A DNA stretch of 64,000 nucleotides, taken from the NCBI RefSeq assembly GCF_030053835.1, contig NZ_CP125655.1, positions 1,364,001-1,428,000 on the forward strand, in the 5' to 3' direction. The DNA is from Cellulomonas sp. ES6 (lineage in GTDB: Bacteria; Actinomycetota; Actinomycetes; Actinomycetales; Cellulomonadaceae). Shown here in pieces: positions 38,251 to 46,512 of the stretch. The notes below the pieces were generated by a model. The model worked only from the letters and a program-made list of their open reading frames with translations. It was not told the DNA's origin and made no database searches. Position 1 is the stretch's first letter; each line of letters starts with the position of its first letter. Both the position numbers and the translations under genes were made by a program.

Positions 38251-38465
38251 TCGGAGGCTCCCAACGTCATCGGAGGGGTCCGCGCACCATCGGAGGGCTC
38301 CGCGGACACCTCCAACCCCGCGCCCGACCCTCCGAGCCCGCGCCCACACCACCCGGCACCCTCGGAGGCTCCCAACGGCATCGGAGGCAGGCGCGCGGCA
38401 TCGGAGGGCTCCGCGGACACCTCCAACCCCGCGCGGACGCCTCCGAGCACTGTGGGAGCCTCCGA
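38251..38465. repeat. Element of two 111-bp units with 13-bp inverted ends
   Basis: TCGGAGG occurs at 38251, 38270, 38290, 38362, 38381 and 38401, with complementary CCTCCGA/CCTCCAA units after each group. The second unit (from 38362) repeats the first with a 111-bp offset. The outer ends TCGGAGGCTCCCA (38251-38263) and TGGGAGCCTCCGA (38453-38465) are exact inverted copies. It lies 28 bp after tatD. No ORF is inside, so it may be a mini mobile element or a structured 3' region. Confidence 0.75.
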
Positions 38466-38585
38466 ACGCGCGGGAGCCGGTGCGGGTGCCGGGGCGGCCG
38501 TGACGGGGCCGTCGACGCAGGCGGGGCCGCCGAGCGGGCGGGGCGGCCGGGTGGGTGGTGGCGGGGCGGGTGGCTTCCGCTGCGG

Positions 38586-38601
38586 GTCACGAATCGGTTA
38601 C
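38586..38601 (-). promoter_or_regulatory. MtrA/GlnR-like direct repeat upstream of hydrolase gene 1
   Basis: On the - strand it reads GTAACCGATTCGTGAC, i.e. GTnAC-N6-GTnAC, the form bound by OmpR-family regulators such as MtrA and GlnR in actinobacteria. It lies 67 bp before the gene start. A near-identical site precedes the next hydrolase gene. The rest of the spacer 38466-38585 shows nothing clear. Confidence 0.45.
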
Positions 38602-38668
38602 GGTCGGGGTTGCTGTACCCGGCGTGAGTCCCTCCCTCCCGCCGTCCCGACCTGCTGGAGCCGTCCGC

Positions 38669-39997
38669 GTGCTTGCGCCCGACCCGTCCGTGCCCTCCCG
38701 GCCGCTGCCGGCGGGGCGCACCGAGCCCCCCGCCGACGCCGTCGTGACCGGGTCCGCCGCGACGGGATCGACCCCGCACCCCGCACCGCGCGACGCGCAC
38801 CCCCACCGCGTCCACGCCCACCGCGCGCACCGCTCCCGGAGGGGCCGGCTGCTGCGGATCGGGGCGCAGGGCGCCGCCCTGCTGCTGGTCGCGGGCGCGA
38901 CGACGGCGTTCGCCGGGCTGCACAAGACGATCACGGTCGAGGTCGACGGCACGCCGGTCGAGGTGAGCGCGTTCGGCCGGACCGTCGCGCAGGTGCTCGC
39001 GGCGGGCGACATCGAGGTCGGCGAGCACGACATGGTCGCCCCGGCGCTCGGCGAGCCCGTGCGCGACGGGTCCCAGGTGGTCGTCCGCCACGGCCGGCAG
39101 CTCGACGTCGAGGTGGACGGCGAGCAGCGCACCGTGTGGACCACCGCGCTGACGGTCGGCGAGGCCGTCGAGGGCCTGGGCCTGCGGGAGAACGAGACCC
39201 TGCTGTCCGCCTCGCGGTCGTCGTCGCTGAGCCGCGGCGACGTGCTGCGGGTCTCGACGCAGAAGACGATCCACCTCGCGGTGGACGGCCAGGTGATCGA
39301 CGGGGTGACCAGCGCCGGGACGGTGCGCGACGCCCTGCGGGAGATCGGCCTGGTGCTCAACGAGGGCGACCGCGTGTCGGTGCCGCTGGACGCCACCGCG
39401 ACCGACGGGCTGGTGGTGCTGGTGACCCGCGCGGCGACCGGCGGCGAGCGCGTCGAGGAGGCCGTCCCGTTCGAGGAGCAGGAGGTCGAGGACCCGACGC
39501 TCGTGAAGGGCACCCGGGTCGTCGAGACCAAGGGCCGCGCGGGCGTCCGGACCACCACGTACTCGACGTCCACGGTCGGCGGCGCGGTCGTGGACCGGCA
39601 GGTCGTGGCGTCGGCGGTGACCGTCGAGCCCGTGACCCAGGTCGTCAAGGTCGGCACGATGGAGCTCGCGTCCGGGGTGGACATCACCGTCACGCCGGGC
39701 AGCGCGCAGGAGGTCGGCAAGCAGCTGGCCGCGGAGCGCGGGTGGGGCGACGACCAGTTCGCCTGCCTGCTGGAGCTGTGGAACAAGGAGAGCGGCTGGC
39801 GGGTCGACGCCGAGAACCGCTCGTCGGGCGCGTACGGGATCCCGCAGGCGCTGCCCGGCTCGAAGATGGCCAGCATCGCCGCCGACTGGCGCACCAACCC
39901 GTCCACGCAGATCACGTGGGGTCTGAACTACATCGCCGGCCGGTACTCGACGCCGTGCGGCGCCTGGTCGTCGTTCCAGGCCAAGGGCTGGTACTGA
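38669..39997 (+). CDS. DUF348/G5 wall hydrolase with transglycosylase-like C-terminus
   Basis: A 442-residue secreted or membrane-anchored protein. After a His/Arg-rich cytoplasmic leader, a membrane segment (GAQGAALLLVAGATTAFAGL) leads into three DUF348 modules (KTITVEVDGTPVEVSAFGRT; RQLDVEVDGEQRTVWTTALT; KTIHLAVDGQVIDGVTSAGT), a G5 domain (VPFEEQEVEDPTLVKGTRVV) and a C-terminal lytic-transglycosylase-like domain. In the last, Glu of LWNKESGW is the likely catalyst, followed by NRSSGAYGIPQALPGSKMAS and GWY at the very end. It is the RpfB plan with a different catalytic head. GTG 38669 is chosen for its CTGGAG site 8 nt upstream. Confidence 0.83.
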   Translation: MLAPDPSVPSRPLPAGRTEPPADAVVTGSAATGSTPHPAPRDAHPHRVHAHRAHRSRRGRLLRIGAQGAALLLVAGATTAFAGLHKTITVEVDGTPVEVSAFGRTVAQVLAAGDIEVGEHDMVAPALGEPVRDGSQVVVRHGRQLDVEVDGEQRTVWTTALTVGEAVEGLGLRENETLLSASRSSSLSRGDVLRVSTQKTIHLAVDGQVIDGVTSAGTVRDALREIGLVLNEGDRVSVPLDATATDGLVVLVTRAATGGERVEEAVPFEEQEVEDPTLVKGTRVVETKGRAGVRTTTYSTSTVGGAVVDRQVVASAVTVEPVTQVVKVGTMELASGVDITVTPGSAQEVGKQLAAERGWGDDQFACLLELWNKESGWRVDAENRSSGAYGIPQALPGSKMASIAADWRTNPSTQITWGLNYIAGRYSTPCGAWSSFQAKGWY

Positions 39998-40028
39998 CCC
40001 CCGCGCCCTGTCCCCCACTTGGCAGCAG

Positions 40029-40044
40029 ATCACGAATGGGTTAC
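40029..40044 (-). promoter_or_regulatory. MtrA/GlnR-like direct repeat upstream of rpfB-like gene
   Basis: On the - strand it reads GTAACCCATTCGTGAT, matching the site at 38586 in 14 of 16 positions. Between it and the coding start lies about 230 nt of leader with several strong hairpins (for example GCGTCGCGGACCGCGACGC near 40215). Confidence 0.45.
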
Positions 40045-40272
40045 GGTCGCGTGTCGCCCGTGACAGCCCGCAACCCTGGGCTCCCGGGCAGCACCGCCCC
40101 TCCGGGTCTCGGAGGGCCGACCGCCGGATCGAGGATCCGGGACCGTCGGGTGCGGCTCCTCCCTCCAGGTGCCGCCGTCGCCGCGGGCTCCTGAGCCCGG
40201 GGCACCGCCGGGCGTCGCGGACCGCGACGCACCCCGCCCCTCGTGCCCGGGACCGCCGTCGTCTGGACACAC

Positions 40273-41514
40273 GTGACCTCCCTCCTCCGTCGCGCCCGCA
40301 TGCGCCTCGCAGCCACGCCCGCCACCCTCCGCACCCGCGTCGTGTCCAACACGACGGACCCCGGGACCACGGACCAGGAGCCGACCGCCGAGCGCCGGAC
40401 GCGCCGGGGTCGTGTGCGCCTCATCGGTGCCGCGACCGCCGTGGTCGTGCTGGCCACCGGCGGCATCGCCGTCGCCGACGCCCACAAGACCGTCACCCTC
40501 GACGTGGACGGCGTGAGCACCACCGTCTCCACGTTCGCGGGCAGCGTCGACGGCCTCCTCGCCGAGCAGGACCTCGAGCTCGGCGCCCGTGACACCGTCA
40601 GCCCTGCCGGGGCCCTGAGCGACGGCGTCGACGTCGTCGTCCGGCACGCCCGCCAGGTGACCGTGCAGGCGGACGGCGAGCAGGCGACGGTCTGGACGAC
40701 CGCGCTGACCGCCGACGAGGCGCTCGAGATGCTCGCCACCCGCGGCGACGACGTGCGCCTCGTGGCGTCGCGCTCCACCGCGGGCGGCCGCCCCGACCTG
40801 TCGCTGGACCTCACGCTGGACGGCCCGGCCGACGTGGTCGTGGACGGCACGACCCTCACGGTCCCCGACGGCAGCACCACGGTCGCCGACGCGCTCGACC
40901 GCCTGGACGTCGAGCTCCAGCCGCTGGACCGCGTGAGCGTGCGCCACCGGGACGACCGCGTGACGGTCGTCGTGAACCGCGTGGTCGTCGAGGACGTCAC
41001 CACCACGAGCGAGGTGCCGTTCGACGCCGTCGAGCAGGACGACCCGGCGCTGTACGTCGGCCAGTCGAAGGTCACCACCGCGGGCGTGCCCGGCGTGCGG
41101 ACCGTCATCGAGCGGGTCACGACCGTGGACGGCAAGGAGACGGGGCGCGACCTGCTCTCCGACGAGGTCACGCAGGCGCCCGTCGCGCAGGTGACGAACG
41201 TCGGGACCACGAAGCGCCCGGTCGTCGCGGCGCCGAGCACCCCGAGCACCCCCGCGGTCGGCGGCGGCGACGCGGCCGGCCTGAACTGGGGCGCCCTCGC
41301 GGCGTGCGAGTCGGGCGGCAACCCCACCGCGGTCTCCGCGAGCGGGACGTACCACGGCCTGTACCAGTTCTCGGTCGCCACCTGGCAGGCCGTCGGTGGC
41401 GCGGGCCTGCCCTCGGAGGCCTCGGCCGACGAGCAGACCGCGCGGGCGCAGATGCTGTACAACCGCTCCGGCGCCGGCCAGTGGCCGCACTGCGGGCCGC
41501 GGCTGTTCTCCTGA
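40273..41514 (+). CDS. rpfB: Resuscitation-promoting factor RpfB-like
   Basis: A muralytic protein of about 413 residues that cleaves peptidoglycan during regrowth. It has a membrane anchor (LIGAATAVVVLATGGIAVAD), DUF348 modules (HKTVTLDVDGVSTTVSTFAG; RQVTVQADGEQATVWTTALT; ADVVVDGTTLTVPDGSTTVA), a G5 domain (VPFDAVEQDDPALYVGQSKV), a short Pro/Thr/Ser linker and the Rpf catalytic domain LNWGALAACESGGNP with the catalytic Glu in CESGGN, then TYHGLYQFSVATWQAVGG and a second Cys near the end (QWPHCGP). The start is uncertain: GTG at 40243 and 40273 and ATG at 40300 are in frame and none has a good ribosome site. Confidence 0.9.
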   Translation: MTSLLRRARMRLAATPATLRTRVVSNTTDPGTTDQEPTAERRTRRGRVRLIGAATAVVVLATGGIAVADAHKTVTLDVDGVSTTVSTFAGSVDGLLAEQDLELGARDTVSPAGALSDGVDVVVRHARQVTVQADGEQATVWTTALTADEALEMLATRGDDVRLVASRSTAGGRPDLSLDLTLDGPADVVVDGTTLTVPDGSTTVADALDRLDVELQPLDRVSVRHRDDRVTVVVNRVVVEDVTTTSEVPFDAVEQDDPALYVGQSKVTTAGVPGVRTVIERVTTVDGKETGRDLLSDEVTQAPVAQVTNVGTTKRPVVAAPSTPSTPAVGGGDAAGLNWGALAACESGGNPTAVSASGTYHGLYQFSVATWQAVGGAGLPSEASADEQTARAQMLYNRSGAGQWPHCGPRLFS

Positions 41515-41571
41515 CGCCGCGGCGGACGGCCGCACGCCGGCCGCCCGCGCGCGGCCGGTAGGCTCGCCCGC

Positions 41572-42549
41572 ATGTCCTCCAGCAACGGCCCCGTCGCTCC
41601 TGCGGCGGGGCCGTTGCTCGGTCCCGCGGAGATCCGCGCCCTCGCCGAGCGGGCGGGGATCCGGCCGACGAAGACCCTCGGGCAGAACTTCGTGCTCGAC
41701 GGCGGCACGGTGCGCAAGATCGTGCGGCAGGCCGACGTGGTCGCGGGCGAGCGGGTCGTCGAGGTCGGCCCGGGTCTCGGCTCGCTGACGCTGGGCCTGC
41801 TGGAGGCCGGCGCGGACGTCGTCGCCGTGGAGATCGACCCGGTGCTCGCGGGCCTGCTGCCGGAGACGGTCCGGCGGCACGTCCCCGGCGCGGCCGTGGA
41901 CGTCGTGGACCTCTCCGACGTCGGCCCGGACGCCGGCGCGGACGTCCGCCCCGACGGACACCCGGCGCCCCCCGCCGGTCCCGCCCCCGCCCCCTCGCTG
42001 ACGGTCGTCCGCGGTGACGCCCTCGACGTCCGGGCGCTGCCGGGCCGCCCGCCCACCGCGCTGGTCGCCAACCTGCCGTACAACGTGTCCGTGCCGGTGC
42101 TGCTGACGTTCCTCGAGCGGTTCCCGACCCTGGAGCGCGTCCTGGTGATGGTGCAGGCCGAGGTCGCGGACCGGCTCGCCGCCCCGCCGGGCAGCCGCAC
42201 CTACGGGGTGCCGTCGGCCAAGGCCGCCTGGTACGCCTCCGCGCGCCGCACCGCGACCGTGGGGCGCACGGTGTTCTGGCCGGTGCCCAACGTCGACTCC
42301 GCGCTGGTGCGCCTGGACCGGCGCGAGCCCCCGCCGACGTCCGCCACCCGCGAGCAGGTGTTCGCCGTCGTGGACGCGGCGTTCGCGCAGCGGCGCAAGA
42401 TGCTGCGCTCCGCGCTCGCACCGCTCGCCGGGGGGTCGGGGCCCGCGGTCGCGGCCCTCGCGGCGGCGGGGGTCGACCCGCAGGCGCGCGGCGAGGCCCT
42501 GGACGTGGCCGCCCTCGCGCGCGTCGCCGAGCACCTGCCCGGCGTCTGA
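41572..42549 (+). CDS. ksgA: 16S rRNA (adenine1518/1519-N6) dimethyltransferase
   Basis: A 325-residue SAM-dependent enzyme dimethylating two adjacent adenines of helix 45 in 16S rRNA. Motif I is [15 protein letters not shown] after the [10 protein letters not shown] start, the acidic ribose-binding motif is VAVEID, and the catalytic motif is NLPYN. About 35 residues of Pro/Ala/Asp-rich sequence (around 110-145) are inserted between the SAM-binding half and VVRGDALDV, longer than in enteric KsgA. It is in the expected place between rpfB and ispE. Confidence 0.96.
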   Translation: MSSSNGPVAPAAGPLLGPAEIRALAERAGIRPTKTLGQNFVLDGGTVRKIVRQADVVAGERVVEVGPGLGSLTLGLLEAGADVVAVEIDPVLAGLLPETVRRHVPGAAVDVVDLSDVGPDAGADVRPDGHPAPPAGPAPAPSLTVVRGDALDVRALPGRPPTALVANLPYNVSVPVLLTFLERFPTLERVLVMVQAEVADRLAAPPGSRTYGVPSAKAAWYASARRTATVGRTVFWPVPNVDSALVRLDRREPPPTSATREQVFAVVDAAFAQRRKMLRSALAPLAGGSGPAVAALAAAGVDPQARGEALDVAALARVAEHLPGV

Positions 42550-42622
42550 GCGCGACGGAGGGCGCCCGGCCCGGGGCCGACGACCCCGCGCCACCAGCGC
42601 CCGGACCTGGCACAGTGGTCCC

Positions 42623-43567
42623 GTGACCGACCTGCGCCTCGCCCCCCGCACCGGCCGTGAGGTCCGCGTGCGGGCGCCGGGCAAGGTCAACCTCTCGCTC
42701 CGGGTCGGCCCGCGCCGGCCGGACGGGTACCACCCGCTGTCGACCGTGTTCCAGGCCGTCTCGGTCTACGAGGACGTGGTCGCGAGCGCCGCCGACGAGC
42801 TGCGCGTCACGGTCTCCGGGCCGCAGTCGGAGCTGGTGCCCACGGACGGCAGCAACCTGGCGCTGCGGGCGGCGCGTGCCCTGGCCGACCGCACCGGCGT
42901 CTCCGACGGGGTGCACCTGCACCTGCACAAGGGCGTCCCGGTCGCCGGCGGCATGGCCGGGGGCTCCGCCGACGCGGCTGCCGCGCTGCTGGCGTGCGAC
43001 GCGTTCTGGGGCACGGGCCTCGGACGGGAGGAGCTGCACGAGCTCGCCGCCGACCTCGGCTCCGACGTGCCGTTCCTGCTCATGGGCCAGACCGCCGTCG
43101 GGGCGGGCCGGGGCGACCTGCTGACCGCCGCCCTCAGCCGCGGGGAGTACCACTGGGCGTTCGGCGTCCGGGACGAGGGGCTCGCGACGCCGCGCGTGTT
43201 CGAGGAGTTCGACGCGCTCGGCGGCGGCCACCCGGGGCCGGAGCCCGACGCCGACGTCACGCTGCTGCAGGCGCTGCGGGCGGGGGACGCGCCGGCGGTC
43301 GGCGCCCTGCTGCACAACGACCTGCAGGACGCGGCCGTGGAGCTCGCGCCCGGCCTCGTGGAGACCCTCGCCGTCGCCGAGGACGCCGGGGCGCTCGGCG
43401 TGGTCGTCTCCGGGTCCGGCCCGACGGTCGCGGCGCTGGCCCGCAGCCGGCAGCACGCGCTCGTGATCGCCGCGGCGATGACCGCCGCCGGGGTCGCCGA
43501 CTCGGTGCTCACCGCCTCCGGCCCCGTGCCCGGGGCGCGGGTGGTCGCCGGGTCCGACGTGCTCTGA
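42623..43567 (+). CDS. ispE: 4-diphosphocytidyl-2-C-methyl-D-erythritol kinase
   Basis: A 314-residue GHMP kinase of the non-mevalonate isoprenoid pathway, phosphorylating CDP-ME with ATP. It shows the N-terminal substrate motif VRAPGKVNLSLRVGPRRPDG YH, the ATP loop PVAGGMAGGSADAAAALLA and the C-terminal GVVVSGSGPTVAAL. A GTG start is used. It closes the metG-to-ispE block and ends 7 bp from a convergent lipoprotein gene. Confidence 0.96.
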   Translation: MTDLRLAPRTGREVRVRAPGKVNLSLRVGPRRPDGYHPLSTVFQAVSVYEDVVASAADELRVTVSGPQSELVPTDGSNLALRAARALADRTGVSDGVHLHLHKGVPVAGGMAGGSADAAAALLACDAFWGTGLGREELHELAADLGSDVPFLLMGQTAVGAGRGDLLTAALSRGEYHWAFGVRDEGLATPRVFEEFDALGGGHPGPEPDADVTLLQALRAGDAPAVGALLHNDLQDAAVELAPGLVETLAVAEDAGALGVVVSGSGPTVAALARSRQHALVIAAAMTAAGVADSVLTASGPVPGARVVAGSDVL

Positions 43568-43574
43568 CCGGCCG

Positions 43575-44357
43575 TCAGCCGCGCTCGACCGAGCCGGACC
43601 CCGAGACGTCCTGCTCGACCCGCGGGTCGCCGGTGTAGCTCACGGTCCCGGAGCCGCTGATCGACACGGCGAGCCGGTCCCGCACGCTGACCTCGACGTC
43701 GCCGGAGCCCTCGACCGACACGTTCGCCTCCTCCAGCCGGAGGTCCTCCAGGTCCAGGTCGCCGGAGCCCTCGATGCTCAGGTTGGCCGCACCCGCCCGG
43801 CCGGACAGCTCGACACCGCCGGAGCCCTCGATCGTCACGTCCACCCGGTCGGCGTCCACGCCGGACGCGGACACGCTGCCCGAGCCCTCGACCAGCACCC
43901 GGAGCCGCTCACCCGTGACGTCGGCCAGCTCGACGTCGCCCGAGCCGGACACCGCCACCTCGTCGACCCGGGGCAGGACGAGCTCGTACTCGACGTCCCC
44001 GAGGCCGCCGAACGGCCGGCTGTCCGCCTCCAGGAGCAGCACGCCGTCGCGCTCGCGGACGACCAGCCGGTCCTGCGTGCGCGCGCCGGCCGTGATGGTG
44101 AGGCCGGCCCGGTCGCCGCGCCGCACGGTGAGCTCGCCACCCGTGCCGAGGTCCACGGCGTGGACGTCCCCGACCTCGACCTCCCGGGTCTCGCTCGGTC
44201 CGGCGGACGCCACGCACCCGCCGAGCGCGACCGCGGCGACCGCCCCGAGCGCCACCGCGCCGGCCGTCCGGCGCCGCACCGCCGTGCGCCCTGCCGCCGT
44301 ACGCCCTGCCGCCGTACGCCCTGCTGCGCTGCGCCGTGCCGTCGTGCGCGGTGCCAT
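43575..44357 (-). CDS. DUF2807 (GIN-domain) lipoprotein
   Basis: A 260-residue exported lipoprotein. An Arg/Ala-rich start with four AAGRT-type repeats (15-bp DNA repeats at about 44283-44330) precedes a hydrophobic stretch and the lipobox LGGC. The mature part is an all-beta head with regularly spaced SGSG/EGSG turns (EVAVSGSGDVELADV, VLVEGSGSVSASGV, VTIEGSGGVELSG, LSIEGSGDLDLEDL, VSVEGSGDVEVSV, VSISGSGTVSYTG), the DUF2807 stacked pattern. The function of such proteins is unknown. It converges with ispE. Confidence 0.82.
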   Translation of the reverse strand: MAPRTTARRSAAGRTAAGRTAAGRTAVRRRTAGAVALGAVAAVALGGCVASAGPSETREVEVGDVHAVDLGTGGELTVRRGDRAGLTITAGARTQDRLVVRERDGVLLLEADSRPFGGLGDVEYELVLPRVDEVAVSGSGDVELADVTGERLRVLVEGSGSVSASGVDADRVDVTIEGSGGVELSGRAGAANLSIEGSGDLDLEDLRLEEANVSVEGSGDVEVSVRDRLAVSISGSGTVSYTGDPRVEQDVSGSGSVERG

Positions 44358-44507
44358 CGTGCGTCTCCTCGTCCCGGGCGCGGGCCGTCCCCGCGTCGTG
44401 CTCCCGAGCCTCCCAGCCGGCCGGCCCGCCCCGCATCGGGGACCACCCGGAGCGCACCCTGAGCCGACCCCGGACGGTGAGCGCCCGCGGGTGCGGGCGG
44501 CCCTGCG

Positions 44508-45689
44508 TCAGAGCCGGGTGAGCCCCCGGCGCAGCCCGCGCACCGCCTGGGCGATCCGCTGCTCGTTCTCGATGAGCGCGAACCGCACGTGCCCGTCGCC
44601 GCCCGGGCCGAACCCGACTCCCGGCGAGACGGCGACGTCGCACTCGCGCACGAGCAGCTCGGCGAACTCGATCGACCCGAGGTCCCGGTACGGCTCGGGG
44701 ATCCGCGCCCAGGCGAACATGGTCCCGCGCGGCCGCAGGATGTCCCACCCGATCCGGGACAGGCCGTCGACGAGGGCGTTGCGGCGGCTCTCGTAGACGG
44801 CGGACAGCTCCGCCGGGTACTCCGTCGCCTCGTTGAGCGTGACGGTCGCGGCGATCTGGATGGGCTGGAACGTGCCGTAGTCCAGGTACGACTTGAGCTT
44901 CGCGAGCGCGCCCACCACGTCGCGCCGCCCGACGAGGAACGCCACCCGCCACCCGGCCATGGAGTAGGACTTGGTCATCGAGTACAGCTCGACCGCGACC
45001 TCCGTGGCGCCGACGCACTGCATGATCGACGGCGGCGTCCAGCCGTCGAAGCTCATGTCGGCGTACGCGAGGTCGTGCACGAGGACGACGTCCCGCTCCC
45101 GCGCCCAGTCGACGAGCCGCTGCAGGTCGTGCAGCTCGACGGTGGTGGTGGTCGGGTTGTGCGGGAAGGACAGGACGACGACCCGCGGCTTCGGCCAGCC
45201 GAGGTCCCACGCCTCCATCACGCGGTCCACGTAGCCGGCGCCGTCCGTGCCGTCACCGATCGGCACCTGGCGGGCGTCGGCGCCGGCGAAGTACGGGCCC
45301 CAGATGTGGATGGGGTACGACGGGGTCGGCACCAGCGCCGCGTCGCCGGGCTGCAGCAGCACCCACATGAGGTGGCTGAACCCCTCCTTGGCCCCGATGG
45401 TCGAGATCACCTCGGTCTCCGGGTCGAGGGTCACGCCGAACCGGCGCAGGTAGTGGTCGGCGACCGCCTGGCGGAGCTTGGGGATGCCGCGGGACGCGGA
45501 GTACCGGTGGTTGCGGGTGTTCTGCGCCGCCTCGGCGAGCTTGTCGACCGCGAGCTGCGGGCTCGGCAGGTCGGGGTTGCCGAAGCCCAGGTCCACCACG
45601 TCCCGGCCGGCGCGCCGCGCCTCGACCTTGAGCGTGTCGATGATCGTGAACACGTACGGCGGCAGGCCCGGGATGCGTCGGAACTCCAT
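44508..45689 (-). CDS. PLP-dependent aminotransferase, AlaC/AspC-like class I
   Basis: A 393-residue fold-type I aminotransferase. It shows VDLGFGNPDLPSPQLAVDKL, the PLP phosphate region STIGAKEGFSHLMWVLLQPG, FPHNPTTTTVELHDL, VVLVHDLAYADMSFDG and the Schiff-base Lys in YSMTKSYSMAGWRVAFLVG. The SMTKSYSMAGWR segment and GNPDLPSP start are characteristic of the AlaC (glutamate-pyruvate) subgroup rather than of LL-diaminopimelate transaminase, though that alternative remains. It is 31 bp downstream of aroK on the same strand and may share its promoter. Confidence 0.87.
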   Translation of the reverse strand: MEFRRIPGLPPYVFTIIDTLKVEARRAGRDVVDLGFGNPDLPSPQLAVDKLAEAAQNTRNHRYSASRGIPKLRQAVADHYLRRFGVTLDPETEVISTIGAKEGFSHLMWVLLQPGDAALVPTPSYPIHIWGPYFAGADARQVPIGDGTDGAGYVDRVMEAWDLGWPKPRVVVLSFPHNPTTTTVELHDLQRLVDWARERDVVLVHDLAYADMSFDGWTPPSIMQCVGATEVAVELYSMTKSYSMAGWRVAFLVGRRDVVGALAKLKSYLDYGTFQPIQIAATVTLNEATEYPAELSAVYESRRNALVDGLSRIGWDILRPRGTMFAWARIPEPYRDLGSIEFAELLVRECDVAVSPGVGFGPGGDGHVRFALIENEQRIAQAVRGLRRGLTRL

Positions 45690-45720
45690 GGCCCGACGCT
45701 AGCCCCCGACCGCCGCGGCG

Positions 45721-46356
45721 CTAGTGACGCTCGCCGGAGTGCGGGCCGTGCTTGGCGTGCCCGGCGTGCTCCGCGCGCTCCCGGGCGGCAACGCGCAGCC
45801 GGCGCTCGATCTCCTTGGCGACCTCGGCGGCGGTCATGCCGTCGGTGAGCGTGCGGAGGGTCGAGACGGACTCGTAGACCTCCCGGCGCTCGCGCATGAT
45901 GTCGATCCACCGCTGCCGGGGGTTGCCCATCAGCAGCGGCCGGGAGTCGTCGAGCCCGACGCGGGGCGCCGCGTACTCGATGCTGACGTCGAGGAACACC
46001 ACGATGCCGCCGCCCGCGACGTACGCGGCGAGCTCCTCCTGGGTGTCCTGGCGCAGCGGTGCGCCGCCGCCGAGGGCGAGGACGCCCCGGTGCTCGGCGA
46101 GGGCGGCCTCGACGGCCTCGTGCTCGCGCTGGCGGAACGCGTCCTCGCCCTCGGCGAGGAAGATGTCGGCGATGGTGACGCCGGCCCGCTGCTCGACGTC
46201 GTCGTCGGTGTCGCGCAGCTCGACCGACCAGCGCCGGGCGAGCGCCTGCCCGACGGAGGTCTTGCCGGACCCCATCGGGCCGCAGAGCACCAGGAGCGGG
46301 CCGTGCTCGGGCAGCGGGGGCTGTGCGGCGGCGTGCGGGGCGGGGCGGGGCTGCAT
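45721..46356 (-). CDS. aroK: Shikimate kinase
   Basis: A 211-residue P-loop kinase that phosphorylates the 3-OH of shikimate. It has Walker A GPMGSGKTS, the shikimate/Mg residues in LRDTDDDVEQRAG, the substrate Arg in DAFRQREHEAVEAAL, LALGGGAPLRQD (GGG motif) and the lid Arg in DDSRPLLMGNPRQRW. The C-terminus is His/Gly-rich. The ATG at 46356 has a GGAGG site. It is detached from the usual aroC-aroK-aroB context and diverges from a TetR gene; the shared spacer holds an operator also found before shikimate dehydrogenase. Confidence 0.93.
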   Translation of the reverse strand: MQPRPAPHAAAQPPLPEHGPLLVLCGPMGSGKTSVGQALARRWSVELRDTDDDVEQRAGVTIADIFLAEGEDAFRQREHEAVEAALAEHRGVLALGGGAPLRQDTQEELAAYVAGGGIVVFLDVSIEYAAPRVGLDDSRPLLMGNPRQRWIDIMRERREVYESVSTLRTLTDGMTAAEVAKEIERRLRVAARERAEHAGHAKHGPHSGERH

Positions 46357-46415
46357 GACGCGGTCCTCCAGGGGTACGGCGACGCGGCGGTCGGTGCCGC
46401 GGTGCGTCGCGGATC

Positions 46416-46433
46416 GTACCAAGTGGTTCATAC
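46416..46433. promoter_or_regulatory. Putative TetR operator, aroK/tetR spacer
   Basis: GTACCAAGTGGTTCATAC fits the 18-bp pattern GTACnnnnTnGTTCnTAC shared with 49979, 50189, 61422 and 62557. It is 59 bp upstream of aroK and 79 bp upstream of the divergent tetR. Confidence 0.6.
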
Positions 46434-46512
46434 TGCACCTCGCGGCTCTCCGACCTGCGGACGGCCGCGCGTGCTCGCAGGGGGCACGCGGGACGACGAC
46501 CGGAGATCCGCC

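Noticed and set aside
40045..40272. c-di-AMP (ydaO-type) riboswitch before the rpfB-like gene
   Set aside because: rpf genes of some actinobacteria have one, and this leader has several hairpins, but the conserved GCCGAAUCC start and CCCGACAGCUAAC end are absent.
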